The translations under genes were made by a program, and so were the position numbers. The notes below the pieces were generated by a model. That model saw nothing but the letters and a program-made list of their open reading frames with translations, was not told where the DNA came from and searched no databases. A stretch of DNA of 64,000 nucleotides from Tricholoma matsutake (taxonomy: Eukaryota; Basidiomycota; Agaricomycetes; Agaricales; Tricholomataceae): the NCBI GenBank assembly GCA_026075535.2, contig AP026539.1, positions 9,052,001 to 9,116,000 on the forward strand. The letters run 5' to 3'. Numbering within the stretch: position 1 is the first letter of the stretch; the number at the start of each line of letters is the position of its first letter. Below are positions 51,764 through 62,491 of the stretch, one piece after another.

Positions 51764-53014
51764 CTATTGGGATTCCTCCCACTTCCTCTCCAAAATCTCG
51801 ATTTCCTCCATTAAAACTTCCACTTCCAACTTCTTGCGCACCAGCACTTCTGTGAGATACCAACGACAGAGCCATGCTGCATCCAACGTTGTCATCTCTT
51901 GCTCAACCGCACCCACAACCTCAGGTTCCACCTCTTGTTCTCTAGCTCTCGCCTTTCCCTTCCTCTTCTCCTTCTCAGCCAACTTCATCTTCACCTTTGT
52001 CGTTCGTTTCAGGCACTCGTTGACTTTTGAGGGCCCGGCCTCCACATTTTGGATGGGCTGGATAGCCCAGATGCATACCACTAAGTAATCATACAAATTA
52101 GCAATCATACTCACTATCGAGAAGACTCACTTACTACGTCTAGAGCCCACCATTTTCCTTGACTCGCCTCAATGGAGTCTTTGCCTTGATACTCCCTCCC
52201 AGTAACACCCCTGCAGCCCTTGAGTGCATCTCTTGCACTTGGGCGTGCCCTCCTCGATGATACATTCCGGAGACGTCCTCAGCCCAACACAATGATCACA
52301 CTAAAGCAATCATAATTAGTCTGAATGATATTGACATAGAACGACAACTTACCGGCCCATGGAAGGTGATCAAGTCACCTTCCTCTAGCTGCACCTGCTT
52401 TGTGACCATGGGTTCCTCATCCAGCTCGTCCTCATTCTCCTCCTCATCCAACTCATCAGCCTTCCTCTTCTCGGTGATCCACTCGATGACCTACTGGTCA
52501 TCGACCAGAGTTTCTTCTTCTTCGGCCTCATCTCAATTGATTGAGAGGTGCATGACCTCAAGCACAGCGGTACAATCCCGGAACTCATCCTTTGAAACTG
52601 TTTTGGCGCGAACCTCGGCCAAGAACGCATGATGTGCCTTGACCAGCACATCTCATTGCTTCTCGATCCTCTTCACTTTGGCCTCAATGGCCACCTCCCA
52701 AGCAACACTCTCCTCCTCTCTTTGCCTCTCTCCCTTGATTCTCCTCGAGTACTCCTCAAAAAGATATTTTCCACCCCACGAAACCCAATCCTCCCAAATG
52801 AAAGGTGTAAACAGGCCGATCGGCTCATCCAACATCACCTGCACACATTCATTGCGTGCCTCATCAAACAACCTGATCAGGTCATCGTATTCAGCCTATC
52901 AATGATGTCAAGAAGCAGATAAGCGAAGGAAAGGGAAAGACATACCAATTTCTCACAGAAGACTCGACCCCATACCTCAAAGTCGAGGTCTTCAGCTTTG
53001 CCAGGCTTGGACAT
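51764..53014 (-). pseudogene. Antisense accessory gene of gypsy 4 (coiled coil, zinc-cluster-like)
   Basis: Minus strand. Exon 1 53014-52947 (MSKPGKAEDLDFEVWGRVFC), 51-nt intron 52946-52896, exon 2 52895-about 52352 (LFDEARNECVQVMLDEP, FIWEDWVSWGGKYL, Glu/Arg-rich coiled coil, acidic DELDEEENEDELDEE, VQLEEGDLITFHGP), an intron from 52351 (GTAAGT), then CDHCVGLRTSPECIIEE and PKCKRC (Cys pattern like a fungal zinc cluster), a last intron, and a Lys/Glu-rich C-terminal coiled coil (about 52085-51764). In-frame stops: TGA in KQ*DVLV and SIN*DEAE, TAG in DDQ*VIEW. It lies between pol and the 3' LTR, opposite to the element. Proteins of this design recur in Agaricomycete genomes (from memory); the role is unknown, a DNA-binding regulator being only a guess. 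Confidence 0.6.
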
Positions 53015-53201
53015 CGATTTCACATATTGAGAATGGGAATGGCGAGCTCAGCAAGGATAGACATGATTGATGAAAGAGATCAAATGGAAAGAGAAAAGTT
53101 TGAACCATGACACGTCTTAAATCAACAATCAACAATGACACATGACCTGGTTATTTTGGCTCGACTGACTGGGACGGTCAGAATTTCAGTAAGGAGGAGG
53201 A

Positions 53202-54378
53202 TGATAGGTTGTCTCCTTGGCTCAAAGGCTGATATGTCATTCTAACCACATTTTAATCACATCAGCTAACTCCTACAAGGTCCCAGATGCAGCGCGACCC
53301 AGTCTATTGATTGCGATATCATATCGACTGCATCAAAACATCACCAGCGACATCGATCATACCAAGAGACCACATTGCACAACCTTAGGACCACGTCGAA
53401 AGCCCCTAAGACCCCTTCTAAATGACCATCAAACATCCCTGATCATCTTTGAACAACCTGTGACTGCAATCAAACATCGTCGAGCATCATCGATCGATAT
53501 CAAGAGACTATGAGCGACATCGGGCGCCACATTTATTATCTATATGGTGGAATACCATGTGCCAGGAAGGATTCCAACTCATGCCCAAACCTGCTGATAG
53601 TAGGTCAGCCTCGTTCCAAGTCCCTATCATGCACAGAACCCACTGGACAAATTATTGCGAGACTTAGCGTGATTTATACACAAAGGACAGTCCCCTTTTA
53701 GTTCTATACCCTTTATTACTCTTTCATCATATGCTATATATCTTTCTTGTTCAGATTCCAGTCTCCTTTTTGGCCTTGTGCCTTAACTCATATCTTTTGC
53801 CTCATGTTCTACACATGTTTCTCATTCCATTTTAGGAAGTTTCTTTAAAACATATAAAACTCTGTAGTATCTACTTGGAAATAAAAAGAAATTGTCTTCA
53901 CCTATCATCTCATATTAAGTTCTAAGAATCAGATCGATCCTCTAAAACAATCTAAACTTCTACAAGTTTTCTTGATTGACGAGAAACCTCTGCGATCATC
54001 GCATCCTCAATCCTCCTTCAATCCTCTTGTTGCTAGCACTAGTAACCAGTTCAACACTTTATAGCCATTGGCTACACCCTTTGTATACTATTGACCTATT
54101 GAAAGGTCCTCAGAATCCGCACATCGACCATCAACGATAATCATTGTTTGCTGTCAATCTCATTGATCATCCTCGAAATTGATTGATACTCAATCGGACC
54201 ATGCCAAACACCTTCGGTTCCTATAGCACTACCTTCACAACTAGTACTAACTAGTTATCTTCTCATTGATTGGACCACAAACATTCGGAACAATTCACAC
54301 CCTTCCTCTGACTCGTCGCAAATATCATTGATTGCCTCATCAGCTGTTTTGGTGGTTTTCCCAGGTTGAGTATTATCA
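53202..54378 (+). repeat. Gypsy 4 3' LTR (1177 bp)
   Basis: TGATAGGTTGTCTCC...GAGTATTATCA, directly after the purine tract AAGGAGGAGGA (53191-53201). Same family as the gypsy 2 LTR and the solo copies. Confidence 0.88.
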
Positions 54379-55530
54379 GTGTGTGTATAGCCATGAAATA
54401 ATGGAGGGGCTCAAGGGAGGATTCCCCTGTATCTTGTAGGAATTTGGTGATGGTTGAGATCATTTGATTAAGAAACACAGCAGTGCTGCACTCATTGTGG
54501 AAGTTGCTCTGGTCCAAAAGAACTCTGGGGGATATGAATGACCCAATGAAATTTCACACAAACTGCCAAAGCCAAAAGCCTTGTCAGGGAACATACAGGC
54601 AGTGATTCCATCCCCAACCTCTGTGACATGGTCCTTGAGGTCATGCGCAAGGAGTTTATTGATTTCATGGGCATTGAAAACAGTATCATCATTGTGAAGG
54701 TGAAGGGATTGTGTCTGAATAACAAAATTGGAAGTGTAAGAGACACCCAGACTATTGTTCATGATCGCGAGTGAACTGGCTGGGTAATCAATAAAAGAAT
54801 GGTGAGAAGGGAGGCTCTGAGAGAAGTCAATGATTTGTGTAGGAGTAAGGACAACATGTTGAACCTGGCCATGTGGCTGCAATGAGGACAATCATGTGAT
54901 GACAGCAATGACTCGGACATATGGGCTGTGTTGCAAATAGGTTCTCTGCAAGACTTGTTTACATCTGCATCTTGAATTGCTGTTGAATCAGCATGTTTAA
55001 CTGCTATATGACATGTCTACAATGATTATAAGTGTAGGTAAGCATATGATGGTTAAAATGTTATATGGAATAGTGCTGCCTCTGGGTTATCTCAATCTCC
55101 TGTGGTGGAAGGACATGGTGAGCACCCTGGAAGCATTGAAGGATAGGCACAAGCCTGAGAACCCAAAATTGGGGAGAATAAAAAATGAAGTTGCAGTAAT
55201 GTACTACTGTAATACTGAATCTACCATCCTTACATCAGATGACCTTAACTTAACAACTGAGGCCCGATTTTGTGATGCAACTCTCATGATCAGGACATCC
55301 CCTTGTATACCAAGGCAGGGATTGTAAGGCAACATAACATGTTGTTTAAAGAAAATGCAAAAGAGAGTTGATTGCTTATGTAAGACTTGGACATAGATAT
55401 TGTGGACATGATTCTGGATGATAGGATTGTCCAGCACACCTTCAACACGTGTAATGCAAGTTCTGCAGATTTAAAGATGAGCAGTGAGCATGGATGGAAA
55501 TGTTCATTGGGAAGGGGTGTCATGTAGAGT
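54379..55530 (-). pseudogene. Unrecognised decayed gene
   Basis: Minus-strand frames 54891-54460 (LPSHHSFIDYPASSLAIMNN, FNAHEINKLLAHDLKDHVTE) and 54517-54379 (NFHNECSTAVFLNQMISTIT, KFLQDTGESSLEPLHYFMAI) overlap with a frame change and stop at the LTR edge. Plus-strand frames near 55013-55327 are weaker. No family recognised. The gene appears to be cut by the gypsy 4 LTR. Confidence 0.4.
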
Positions 55531-56761
55531 TAGGCAATAGCATGGGTTGGGGTAACCCGTGCGGGTCATGGCTACGGGTATCTCCGGGTACGGGTATGGG
55601 TCACACTTATGTTACCCGTGACCTGCACTTAACCCGCCCTGTATATGAGTTATAATCTTGGTTGCTCTATATTATGGTAAGTTTCCCTCTATTCCGTATG
55701 ATATTATATTCATTATAACTCTATTTGAGTCTCGTTCGAAGGTCCCAATAAGATGAGAGACCTGCATTCATTCGTTACATCACAATAGTGCTATCTTGTT
55801 GGGTAGGGGGGCTTGGTATGAGTATCTGGGATCTTAGTGAGTTCTTACTCATTTCATGTGATCTTATACTTATTCTGACTCTATTTAGGTGTCGTCTGAC
55901 TTTCCAGATGAGACAAGAGGCCAGTGTCTATCCGTTAGTTCACAATAGCACTATCTTGGGTAGGGGGCTTGGTATGAATATCTCAGATCTTAGTGAGTTT
56001 TCATTCATTTCATATGATCTCATACTTATTCTGACTCTAATTAGGAGTCGTTCAATGGCCCCAATGAGACAAGAGGCCTGCATCCATCTATTATTTCACA
56101 ATACCATTATATTGTTAGGTTACTGGGTAGGGGGGCTTTGGTATGAGTATCTCAGATCTTTGTGAGTTCTGATCTGTTTTGTATTATCTTATACTTATTC
56201 TGACTCTAAATAGGTGTCGTTCGAAGGTCCAGATAAGACGAGAGGCATGCGTCTATTCGTTACTTCACAATAGTGCTATCTTGTTGGGTAGGGGGGCTTG
56301 GTATGAGTCTCTCGGATCTTAGTGAGTTCTTATTCAATTTATGATCTTATACTTATTCTGACTTTATTTAGGTGTCGTCTGAAGGCCCCGATAAGACGAG
56401 AGGCATGCATCTATTCGTTAGTTCACAATAGCGGTATCTTGTTGGGTATGGGGGCTTGTATGAGTATCTCAGATCTTTGTGGGTTCTCATTCATTTTATA
56501 TGATCTTATAAAGAGGCCCTGCATTGATCCATTACTTTGGAATAGCACCATCTTGTTGGGTAACTATAAGCCACTATGATAGTCAGTAGAATTGAGCAGT
56601 GTATCATTAGTGTATTAAATATGTAACTCAGACCTGCAGAACTGACCTGCACCCCTGATACCCACAATGTACCCTACCTGCAGCAATGGGTAGGTAACCT
56701 GCAAGGATATGGGTACGAGTAGAAGCTGGGGCACCCATGGATTTACCCATGCCAATGCCTA
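55531..56761. mobile_element. Non-autonomous hAT-like element, family I, copy 4 (1231 bp)
   Basis: TAGGCAATAGCATGGGTTG at left and TTACCCATGCCAATGCCTA at right. The flanking 8-mers TGTAGAGT (55523-55530) and TGTGGAGT (56762-56769) agree at 7 of 8. The interior lacks the intron-like and hairpin modules of copies 1-3 and instead consists of a tandem array (about 55690-56580). Confidence 0.87.
55690..56580. repeat. Satellite-like array inside hAT copy 4
   Basis: About five units of roughly 165-180 bp, with shared blocks TGGGTAGGGGGGCTTGGTAT, GAGTATCTCAGATCTTAGTG, ATCTTATACTTATTCTGACT and TTCACAATAG. Units differ by 10-20% by eye and the last one is partial. Confidence 0.85.
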
Positions 56762-56769
56762 TGTGGAGT

Positions 56770-57873
56770 AGAGATGGCCACAAAGGAAACATTGCCATAA
56801 GTCTGTATTTTGTTTATAGTCAGTAAAATTGTTTCTAACAAATGTTACACCTATGCTTACTGGTGAAACAGGGAGGAGTTCTCATTGGTTTACCATTGTA
56901 AAAAGATTGTAGGGGAAAAGTGAAGGGTTCAGCCTGCTGAATCCAAAGAGGCACATCAATGTATAGTACTTAATATCCGATGGTTTCAATGCCATTATAC
57001 AGGGAACCAAATTGTTGAGATGGTGCAAGAATGGATTGAACATGGAAGGACTGTTAATTGTTCAAAGACACTGATCAGAAGCCACCTGTTCCATGATGCA
57101 ATGCAATCTGGCAGACATGCTCTAGTTGTTCTCTTAGCTCCATTTGGCTGAATAATTCCACCTACACTTGTTCTTATATAGTAGAAGCGTTCTGCACAAG
57201 TGCCATGGTTTTTCTGTTACCATGACAGATGTTGCTTTGGTGTGATGGAAGATCCTTGTTCATTGTTAGATGAAACTATTATATGACATCCATCTGACTC
57301 TAGGGGTCACATAAATGTCTTGCTGCTTCTTGCCCATTGCATTTGTTATCATTGGTAGTTTCATTCTCCAACTTGTATCTATGTTCACAACTGGCTTCCT
57401 CATCTCTCACCTTGGAAAAAACCCAGAGCAAGCAGCTCTGGATCTTCTTGAGTTGAAGCTAATCATCAAGAATATGAACTTGCAGCACATTATCCAACTT
57501 TGAGAGCACATGAGTGTCCTGGAGGAACTGGAGAAGGAGGTCTACAAGGTGGAAAAGACAATGGAGGGGCACACATGTTTGCTGCAGGTGCTGGAAGCAG
57601 AGATCCATAATGTGGGAAGGACAGTGGCAGAGGATGTGATGGTCATAAAAGAAACTATAGTGGACACTGGTGAGTTATGAATACAGAATCAGGAAATGAT
57701 CATCAACACCATTCAGAAGTCTGTCAGTGTACTGGTGACAGCAGCTCAGATATGGAATGCCAGTGATGGGCATACCTTCAATTTACTCTTGGGATTGTGA
57801 TGTGAGGCAGGAAAGGATCATTGATAAACTTGTAAAGGAATATATGTATGAAACTCTAAGTTGACCATACTAG
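56770..57873 (+). other. Weak coding DNA with a membrane-like and a coiled-coil segment
   Basis: From 57315: FLPIAFVIIGSFILQLVSMF is strongly hydrophobic, then QAALDLLELKLIIKNMN; after a stop the same frame continues VLEELEKEVYKVEKTMEG and VGRTVAEDVMVIKET, heptad-like. Stops interrupt it. It may belong with the PHD-like segment at 59339-59640, separated by a MITE and a tandem repeat, but that link is only positional. Confidence 0.35.
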
Positions 57874-57875
57874 TA

Positions 57876-58217
57876 GTGTTGCCACAGCTCAACCACATTT
57901 TTTTGCTACTTTGGAAAATAAAATAGCTAAAATTCCGAAAATATTTGAGGACCTAGATCACATGATAAGCCAAGGGGTCCTCTGCCAACTCTAAGTGATC
58001 TGACCACCAGTTCCCATGTTATGTAAGTGGCTTAAAATGTGGCTTAGCAAGCCACCATCCAAGCCGCTTAAATAACATGGGAACTGGTGGTCAGATCACT
58101 TAAAGTTGGCAGAGGACCCCTTGGCTTATCATGTGATCTAGGTCCTCAAATATTTTCGGAATTTTAGCTATTTTATTTCCCAAAGTAGCAAAAAATGCAG
58201 CTGAGCTGTGGCAACAC
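57876..58217. mobile_element. Foldback MITE (342 bp), TA target duplication
   Basis: GTGTTGCCACAGCTCA... and its mirror TGAGCTGTGGCAACAC, arms of about 150 bp (AAATATTTTCGGAATTTTAG, GGCAGAGGACCCCTTGGC) around a short spacer near 58030-58065. TA is on both sides, as for Tc1/mariner-type MITEs. Confidence 0.85.
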
Positions 58218-58569
58218 TATGACCATAGATGTCACCTAGTGTCTGAAGCGAGGTCATCACCATCAGAAAGAACAGGTCAATCCTGGTCACCACTTAGTAT
58301 AAAACACCAAGTGGTGGACAGGGTGTTACCAGAAATAACAAACCTGCTAAGTTGAAACAGAAAAGGCTGCACAACATAAACATTGTGCAGCAGAGCAAGC
58401 TTAAGAATCATTGTCATGGTTGTTAGCAGTGGCAGTGGCATACTCTAACATTCCGTGGTGTACCCTAACCCTAGTTTTGCATAGACATGCACCGTGACCA
58501 TGTGACCAATGTGTGAGTTGGCGGTTCAGTACTCATCATTGGTGTCATCCTTACTAAGCACCAAACTAG

Positions 58570-58832
58570 CCATTTGACTTTGGACTCTGTTTTACTGTGT
58601 CTACACATAACTCTGGACTCTGTTTTATGGTGTCTAGGTTGCATACTCATGCCATTTGACTCTGAACTCTGTTTTACAGTGTCTAGGTCACATACACATG
58701 CCATTCCTGACTGGACTCTGTTTTATGGTGTCTAGATGCAGGTTCTCCATTCTTTCATCGTGCATCTCCCTCATTTCCTCCTGCATGCTGTGCATCTAAC
58801 TCTGGACACTGTTTTATGGTGTCTAGATGCAG
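58570..58832. repeat. Degenerate tandem repeat
   Basis: Five copies of CTGGACTCTGTTTTATGGTG followed by TCTAG, spaced 40-110 bp apart with variable linkers (TGCATACTCATGCCATT, GATGCAGG). Confidence 0.85.
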
Positions 58833-59219
58833 GATGATGAATATCACACTTTGCATCCAAATTTCATTTGCTCCACTGGCATTCTCTGCCATTCTTTTAC
58901 TATCATGTTGCACATTCTCTCCCTCATATGCTCTGCCAGTGAGACTGAGGGGATTGATGCCAACAAAGCAGAGGGGACAATTTCAACAAAGAAGAGGAGG
59001 GTGAAGACTCAGCAAGTGGCATTCTTTTTGGGGTGAAGATCTTGACAGTGTTGTGAGTGTGGGAAGGGAAGAGGTCAGTGTAGACTGCAAACTCATTCCA
59101 ATCATCAATCACTGACAGCATGAGTCCCATCTCATAACAGTGAAGATTGCTTACCACCAGAAACCGAAAGTGGCAGTGAAAATAAAACACCCAAAAGTGG
59201 TGGTGAAAACAGCATGAAC

Positions 59220-59640
59220 ACTGCAAATGCAAGCACAGGAGTGGGTGCAACATTATCCAATGAAGTAAATCACATACCAGCAGCAACTGAACCTGAAATT
59301 CCTGAGGAATCTGGGCAGTCAAAGTGTAAACAGATTCTGTGACAACTCACTGACGTGCTGAATGGGTGTTTATGCAGATTAGTCCTTGATGGTTCATTGG
59401 GTGGGGTCCTCAAATGCAAACAAGCTGACTGTGAGACTCAGATGGGTAAGCACATTGTATCATGGGTGCTGATCCATCTTCTGACTCACCTTGTGTGTCT
59501 AGTATCACCTTCAGTGTGTAGAACTTGAGCAAGAGCCACAAAATTGGGTGTGCGTGGCTTGTGAGGCATCAGGGCAAGGACATGGGGAAAGCACCAATGC
59601 AGATGATGTCATATTACTATATTTGGATATGTGCCTGATT
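59220..59640 (+). pseudogene. PHD-finger-like C-terminal fragment
   Basis: Plus strand: NASTGVGATLSNEVNHIPAA, a TGA, QLTDVLNGCLCRLVLDGS, VLKCKQADCETQ, an intron (GTAAGC...TGTCTAG, 59446-59510), YHLQCVELEQEPQNWVCVAC. Spacing CXC...CX4C...HX2C...CX2C fits a C4HC3 PHD finger. One base is out of frame at the splice junction, and the TGA again stands where Arg is plausible. Upstream Lys-rich sequence (TISTKKRRVKTQQ) near 58975-59020 may be part of it. PHD fingers read histone tails; whether this was a host or a transposon gene cannot be told. Confidence 0.5.
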
Positions 59641-59912
59641 ACATTAGTTAGTCCACCCTGGAATGCCCTTAGCAGAAAAATCGACCCAGGTCTTTTTTTT
59701 CGATCCCAGTGCCCCCTTCAAATCTCAATCGGGGTTTCAAGCTTTGGAATAGATTGAGTTTAAAGCTGGTTTACACAAGTCCAATGGACCTTTTCCTGCA
59801 GCTTCTTCATATGGACTGGATCTTGCTTATTGAAAGATAGTGATGCATCTAGATACTGCCATAAAAGGCTCCTGGCATGATCCTGTGTGGTCCATAAGGT
59901 AGGTATAGAATT

Positions 59913-60464
59913 TCAACCACAGACAAACCAACCTTGACAGTCACTAGCAAGCCCATCTTTCCAATTCAACTGATCAAGCAGGTTCTTCTGTCTGGCACCC
60001 TTTGGCCTCTCAATCCTCATCTTTGCAGAAACTGCCCTTGGAACAAAGGCAACAGGATGTGTGTTTTCAATTGATGCAGATAGATTGGACAGTGCTGATT
60101 CATCCAGCAAACTAAAAGAGGGTGTGGGCAAAGCTAAAGGGCTTAGATTTGATTCTAGGTGGAAGGCATTAGGTGAGAAAGCATGGGTAGACATAGTGGT
60201 GCGAGCAGGGGGACTAGAAGGTGGAGGGACATGAGTTGTTTTGCATCGCTTGTAGGGATGGAAGTGAGTATGTGAAATAGTTGAATGATGGGGTTGTGCA
60301 TCTAGTAGATCCTGATGGACCATTAAACACTCAGTACATCTGGAATTTAGGTCTGTGGCACATATGAGGACAATAACTGGATGAGGAAGGGGATTAGGTT
60401 TTGCAAAAGGAGAGACAGGTGTAGAGATGATGGGTTCAGTTGTCATAGGCATAGGCATAGGCAT
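59913..60464 (-). CDS. Hypothetical protein (183 aa), possibly partial
   Basis: Open frame from ATG at 60464 (Met-Pro repeat, MTTEPIISTPVSPF) through CATDLNSRCTECLMVHQDLL (two Cys pairs), Pro/Ser-rich PPPSSPPARTT, and a basic block KMRIERPKGARQKNLLDQLN. No domain recognised. The Cys arrangement could bind zinc. The repeat-like start and low complexity argue for caution. It faces the WD40 fragment across 120 bp. Confidence 0.35.
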   Translation of the reverse strand: MPMPMPMTTEPIISTPVSPFAKPNPLPHPVIVLICATDLNSRCTECLMVHQDLLDAQPHHSTISHTHFHPYKRCKTTHVPPPSSPPARTTMSTHAFSPNAFHLESNLSPLALPTPSFSLLDESALSNLSASIENTHPVAFVPRAVSAKMRIERPKGARQKNLLDQLNWKDGLASDCQGWFVCG

Positions 60465-60689
60465 TGAGATGAGCAGAGCATAGGATGGAGTGCATGGTCT
60501 TTAGGTGTTCCAGATAACAGGATTATACAAATAAACAATAGCAAGACAAGAACAATTAGATAGTTTGCATAGTTGCATAGGAGTTGAAGCACTGCTGGTT
60601 TAAAACTAACCAATCCCTAGATGAAGCAATGGAAGTTTGTTTTTCGGTTCTTCAGCTTTTTTTTCATTTGCCTTTCATTATGCTGCCTG

Positions 60690-61032
60690 TTTCACCCAGA
60701 GTACTGACATCTCAAAATGGCAGATATTCTCTTCAAGGTACTTTGAAAGGCCATCATGGAGCAATCTTGTGTATAAGTGCAGCAGATGATGGCAAGGTAG
60801 CGAGTGGGGGTGAGTGTATATCTCGCGATGCTTCACAGGATAACTGAGCTGATTACAGGAGTGGATGGCATACAAGCCTGGCATCTTCCAGCAATGCAAC
60901 CTATAACAAATCCAGCTGGTGCAGGTGAGAGAGGAGCTACAACTGCTCTTGCCTGGGTTTGGTGGAAAGATGAACTGGATGATGGATTAGTCTATGGGAC
61001 CCAAAATGTGTATCTTGTCTGTTGGAAGCTCT
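60690..61032 (+). pseudogene. WD40-repeat protein fragment
   Basis: Plus strand: YSLQGTLKGHHGAILCISAA, DDGKVASGG (one WD-type blade with the GH dipeptide), then after a break GAGERGATTALAWVWWKDEL, DDGLVYGTQNVYLVCW. Only about one and a half blades remain; the next segment starts with the gypsy 5 LTR at 61033, which cuts the gene. The Gly/Ser pattern is convincing, but several substitutions and the frame break show it is inactive. Confidence 0.55.
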
Positions 61033-61676
61033 TGATGTTAAGACTATAGGTCTTAACTTGACTTGTTCTTTGTTCTGTTCTACTAGGAGGCTTTCCTAGT
61101 GTTTCAGGCTCTTTAGCCTTTGCTTGGGTGCTTCCTCAAGCTATCATGGTTGTCTGTACTCAGAGGCTTTCAGAGTAAACCGTCTGTTTGTGTATCACAG
61201 TGGGGGACTTTCCCACTGTCAAGTTCGAGGTTATCACAGCTAAGGATCTCTTAGACTGTTGAGTTCAAGTGAGTATAAGACCATAGGTTGAATTAGGTCA
61301 AGCTGAAGAATACAGGCAGTAATACTACAGCTTATATATAGTTCAAAGATACCTATCATCCAATCAGAATGCAGGATCATTATCAAGTATAAATAAAAGG
61401 AACAATAGAAATGACAGGCCTCATGCCTTTGCATGAGGCGTCCAATGTTATGGATCCAGTGTCAAGGATATGCTGTGGTGTAGCATGTCAATCATGAGAG
61501 TCTGATGTCATGGACCTCATGTCAAGAGGCTGTCGTACCACAGCATGTGTGGGAGTGGGTTCGAGTGCATGGAGTCACCATGTGTCAAGGCGTCTCCCAT
61601 CAGAAGTGAGTCAAGTCGAATGAGAAAAATAAAGTGCCCTGGACTTGCGGGTCTTGATAGCAAAATCATAACATCA
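61033..61676 (-). repeat. Gypsy 5 3' LTR (644 bp)
   Basis: TGATGTTAAGAC...AATCATAACATCA, inverted 8-bp ends. In minus orientation it follows the purine tract AAAGATAGAGAGAGGG (61677-61692). The other LTR lies outside the window. Confidence 0.87.
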
Positions 61677-61692
61677 CCCTCTCTCTATCTTT

Positions 61693-62491
61693 GAAGTCAC
61701 TGACTTCGATCACTATTTCTTTCTCTCCCTAGGTCCTCCTGTAAGGTTCTCCAGTCATATTCCCCATTGCAGTGTCGTCAAAGTCATCATAGCCTGACTC
61801 GAGGAAGTCCCATCATCTCTGCTCTTCCTCCCATTCCTTCTGTTGCCTCATCGGGCAATCAGGACTGTAGTGCCTGGGGCCTCGTTGCTTGCAATGCTTG
61901 CAAATGTGTCTTTGGCAGATCAGGCCGAAGTGCCCGATCTCATGGCAGATGAAGCACCTGGTGTTCCTCATGTGGGGAGGGGACCAGGGTGGTTGGGTCA
62001 ATTGTGGTTCAGTTTCGGGTGTCGTGAGGTCGATGATCGTAAAGGGGGTGGTCGTCTGGTTGTTTGTAGAGGGGGAAGCATTGCCAGAGGCAGTGTGTGT
62101 GGTTTTTTTGTTCTTCTGCCTGCTGTAGAGCGAGGGAGAGGGTCATCGTTGTCGGGAGTGATCTGTTGGGGTATGAGGGTTTCTTTCAACTGCTTTCAGT
62201 TGGTCTGACCATGGTTTGGCCATGTCTTGGATCACCTGCTTGATTCTGAGGGCGTCGGCGTCGTTCATTGCTTCTTCTAAGTTGCGCTTCATTCGATCAA
62301 TTGTACTTTGATAGTAGAAGCACATTCTTGCAAGGTGGTATTTGGCTGGGTCATGGGCAAGGTGGGTGCAGAGGGCATCAATATTAGATGGGTCTCATAG
62401 GAAGTGCTTGGTGAAGCGCTGTCAGGGGGGGTACAATGGGTGTCTGCTCTGCCATGGTGAGGTATGGGATTCTGTTCTGGTCTCAAGGGGT
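61693..62491 (-). pseudogene. Gypsy 5 downstream ORF with CCHC knuckle
   Basis: Minus strand after pol: MNPLRPEQNPIPHHGRADTH, LEEAMNDADALRIKQVIQ (coiled coil), Pro/Thr-rich linker, CFICHEIGHFGLIC (CX2CX4HX4C) and a second Cys set (CKHCKQRGPRHYSPDC). Three frames are used, so frameshifts or introns are present. A gag-like, nucleic-acid-binding ORF placed behind pol is unusual for Ty3/gypsy. Downstream to the LTR no other gene is seen. Confidence 0.6.

Noticed and set aside
57315..57503. Small membrane protein gene
   Set aside because: One hydrophobic segment in a 62-codon frame without supported start or conservation; kept only as a note in the surrounding region.
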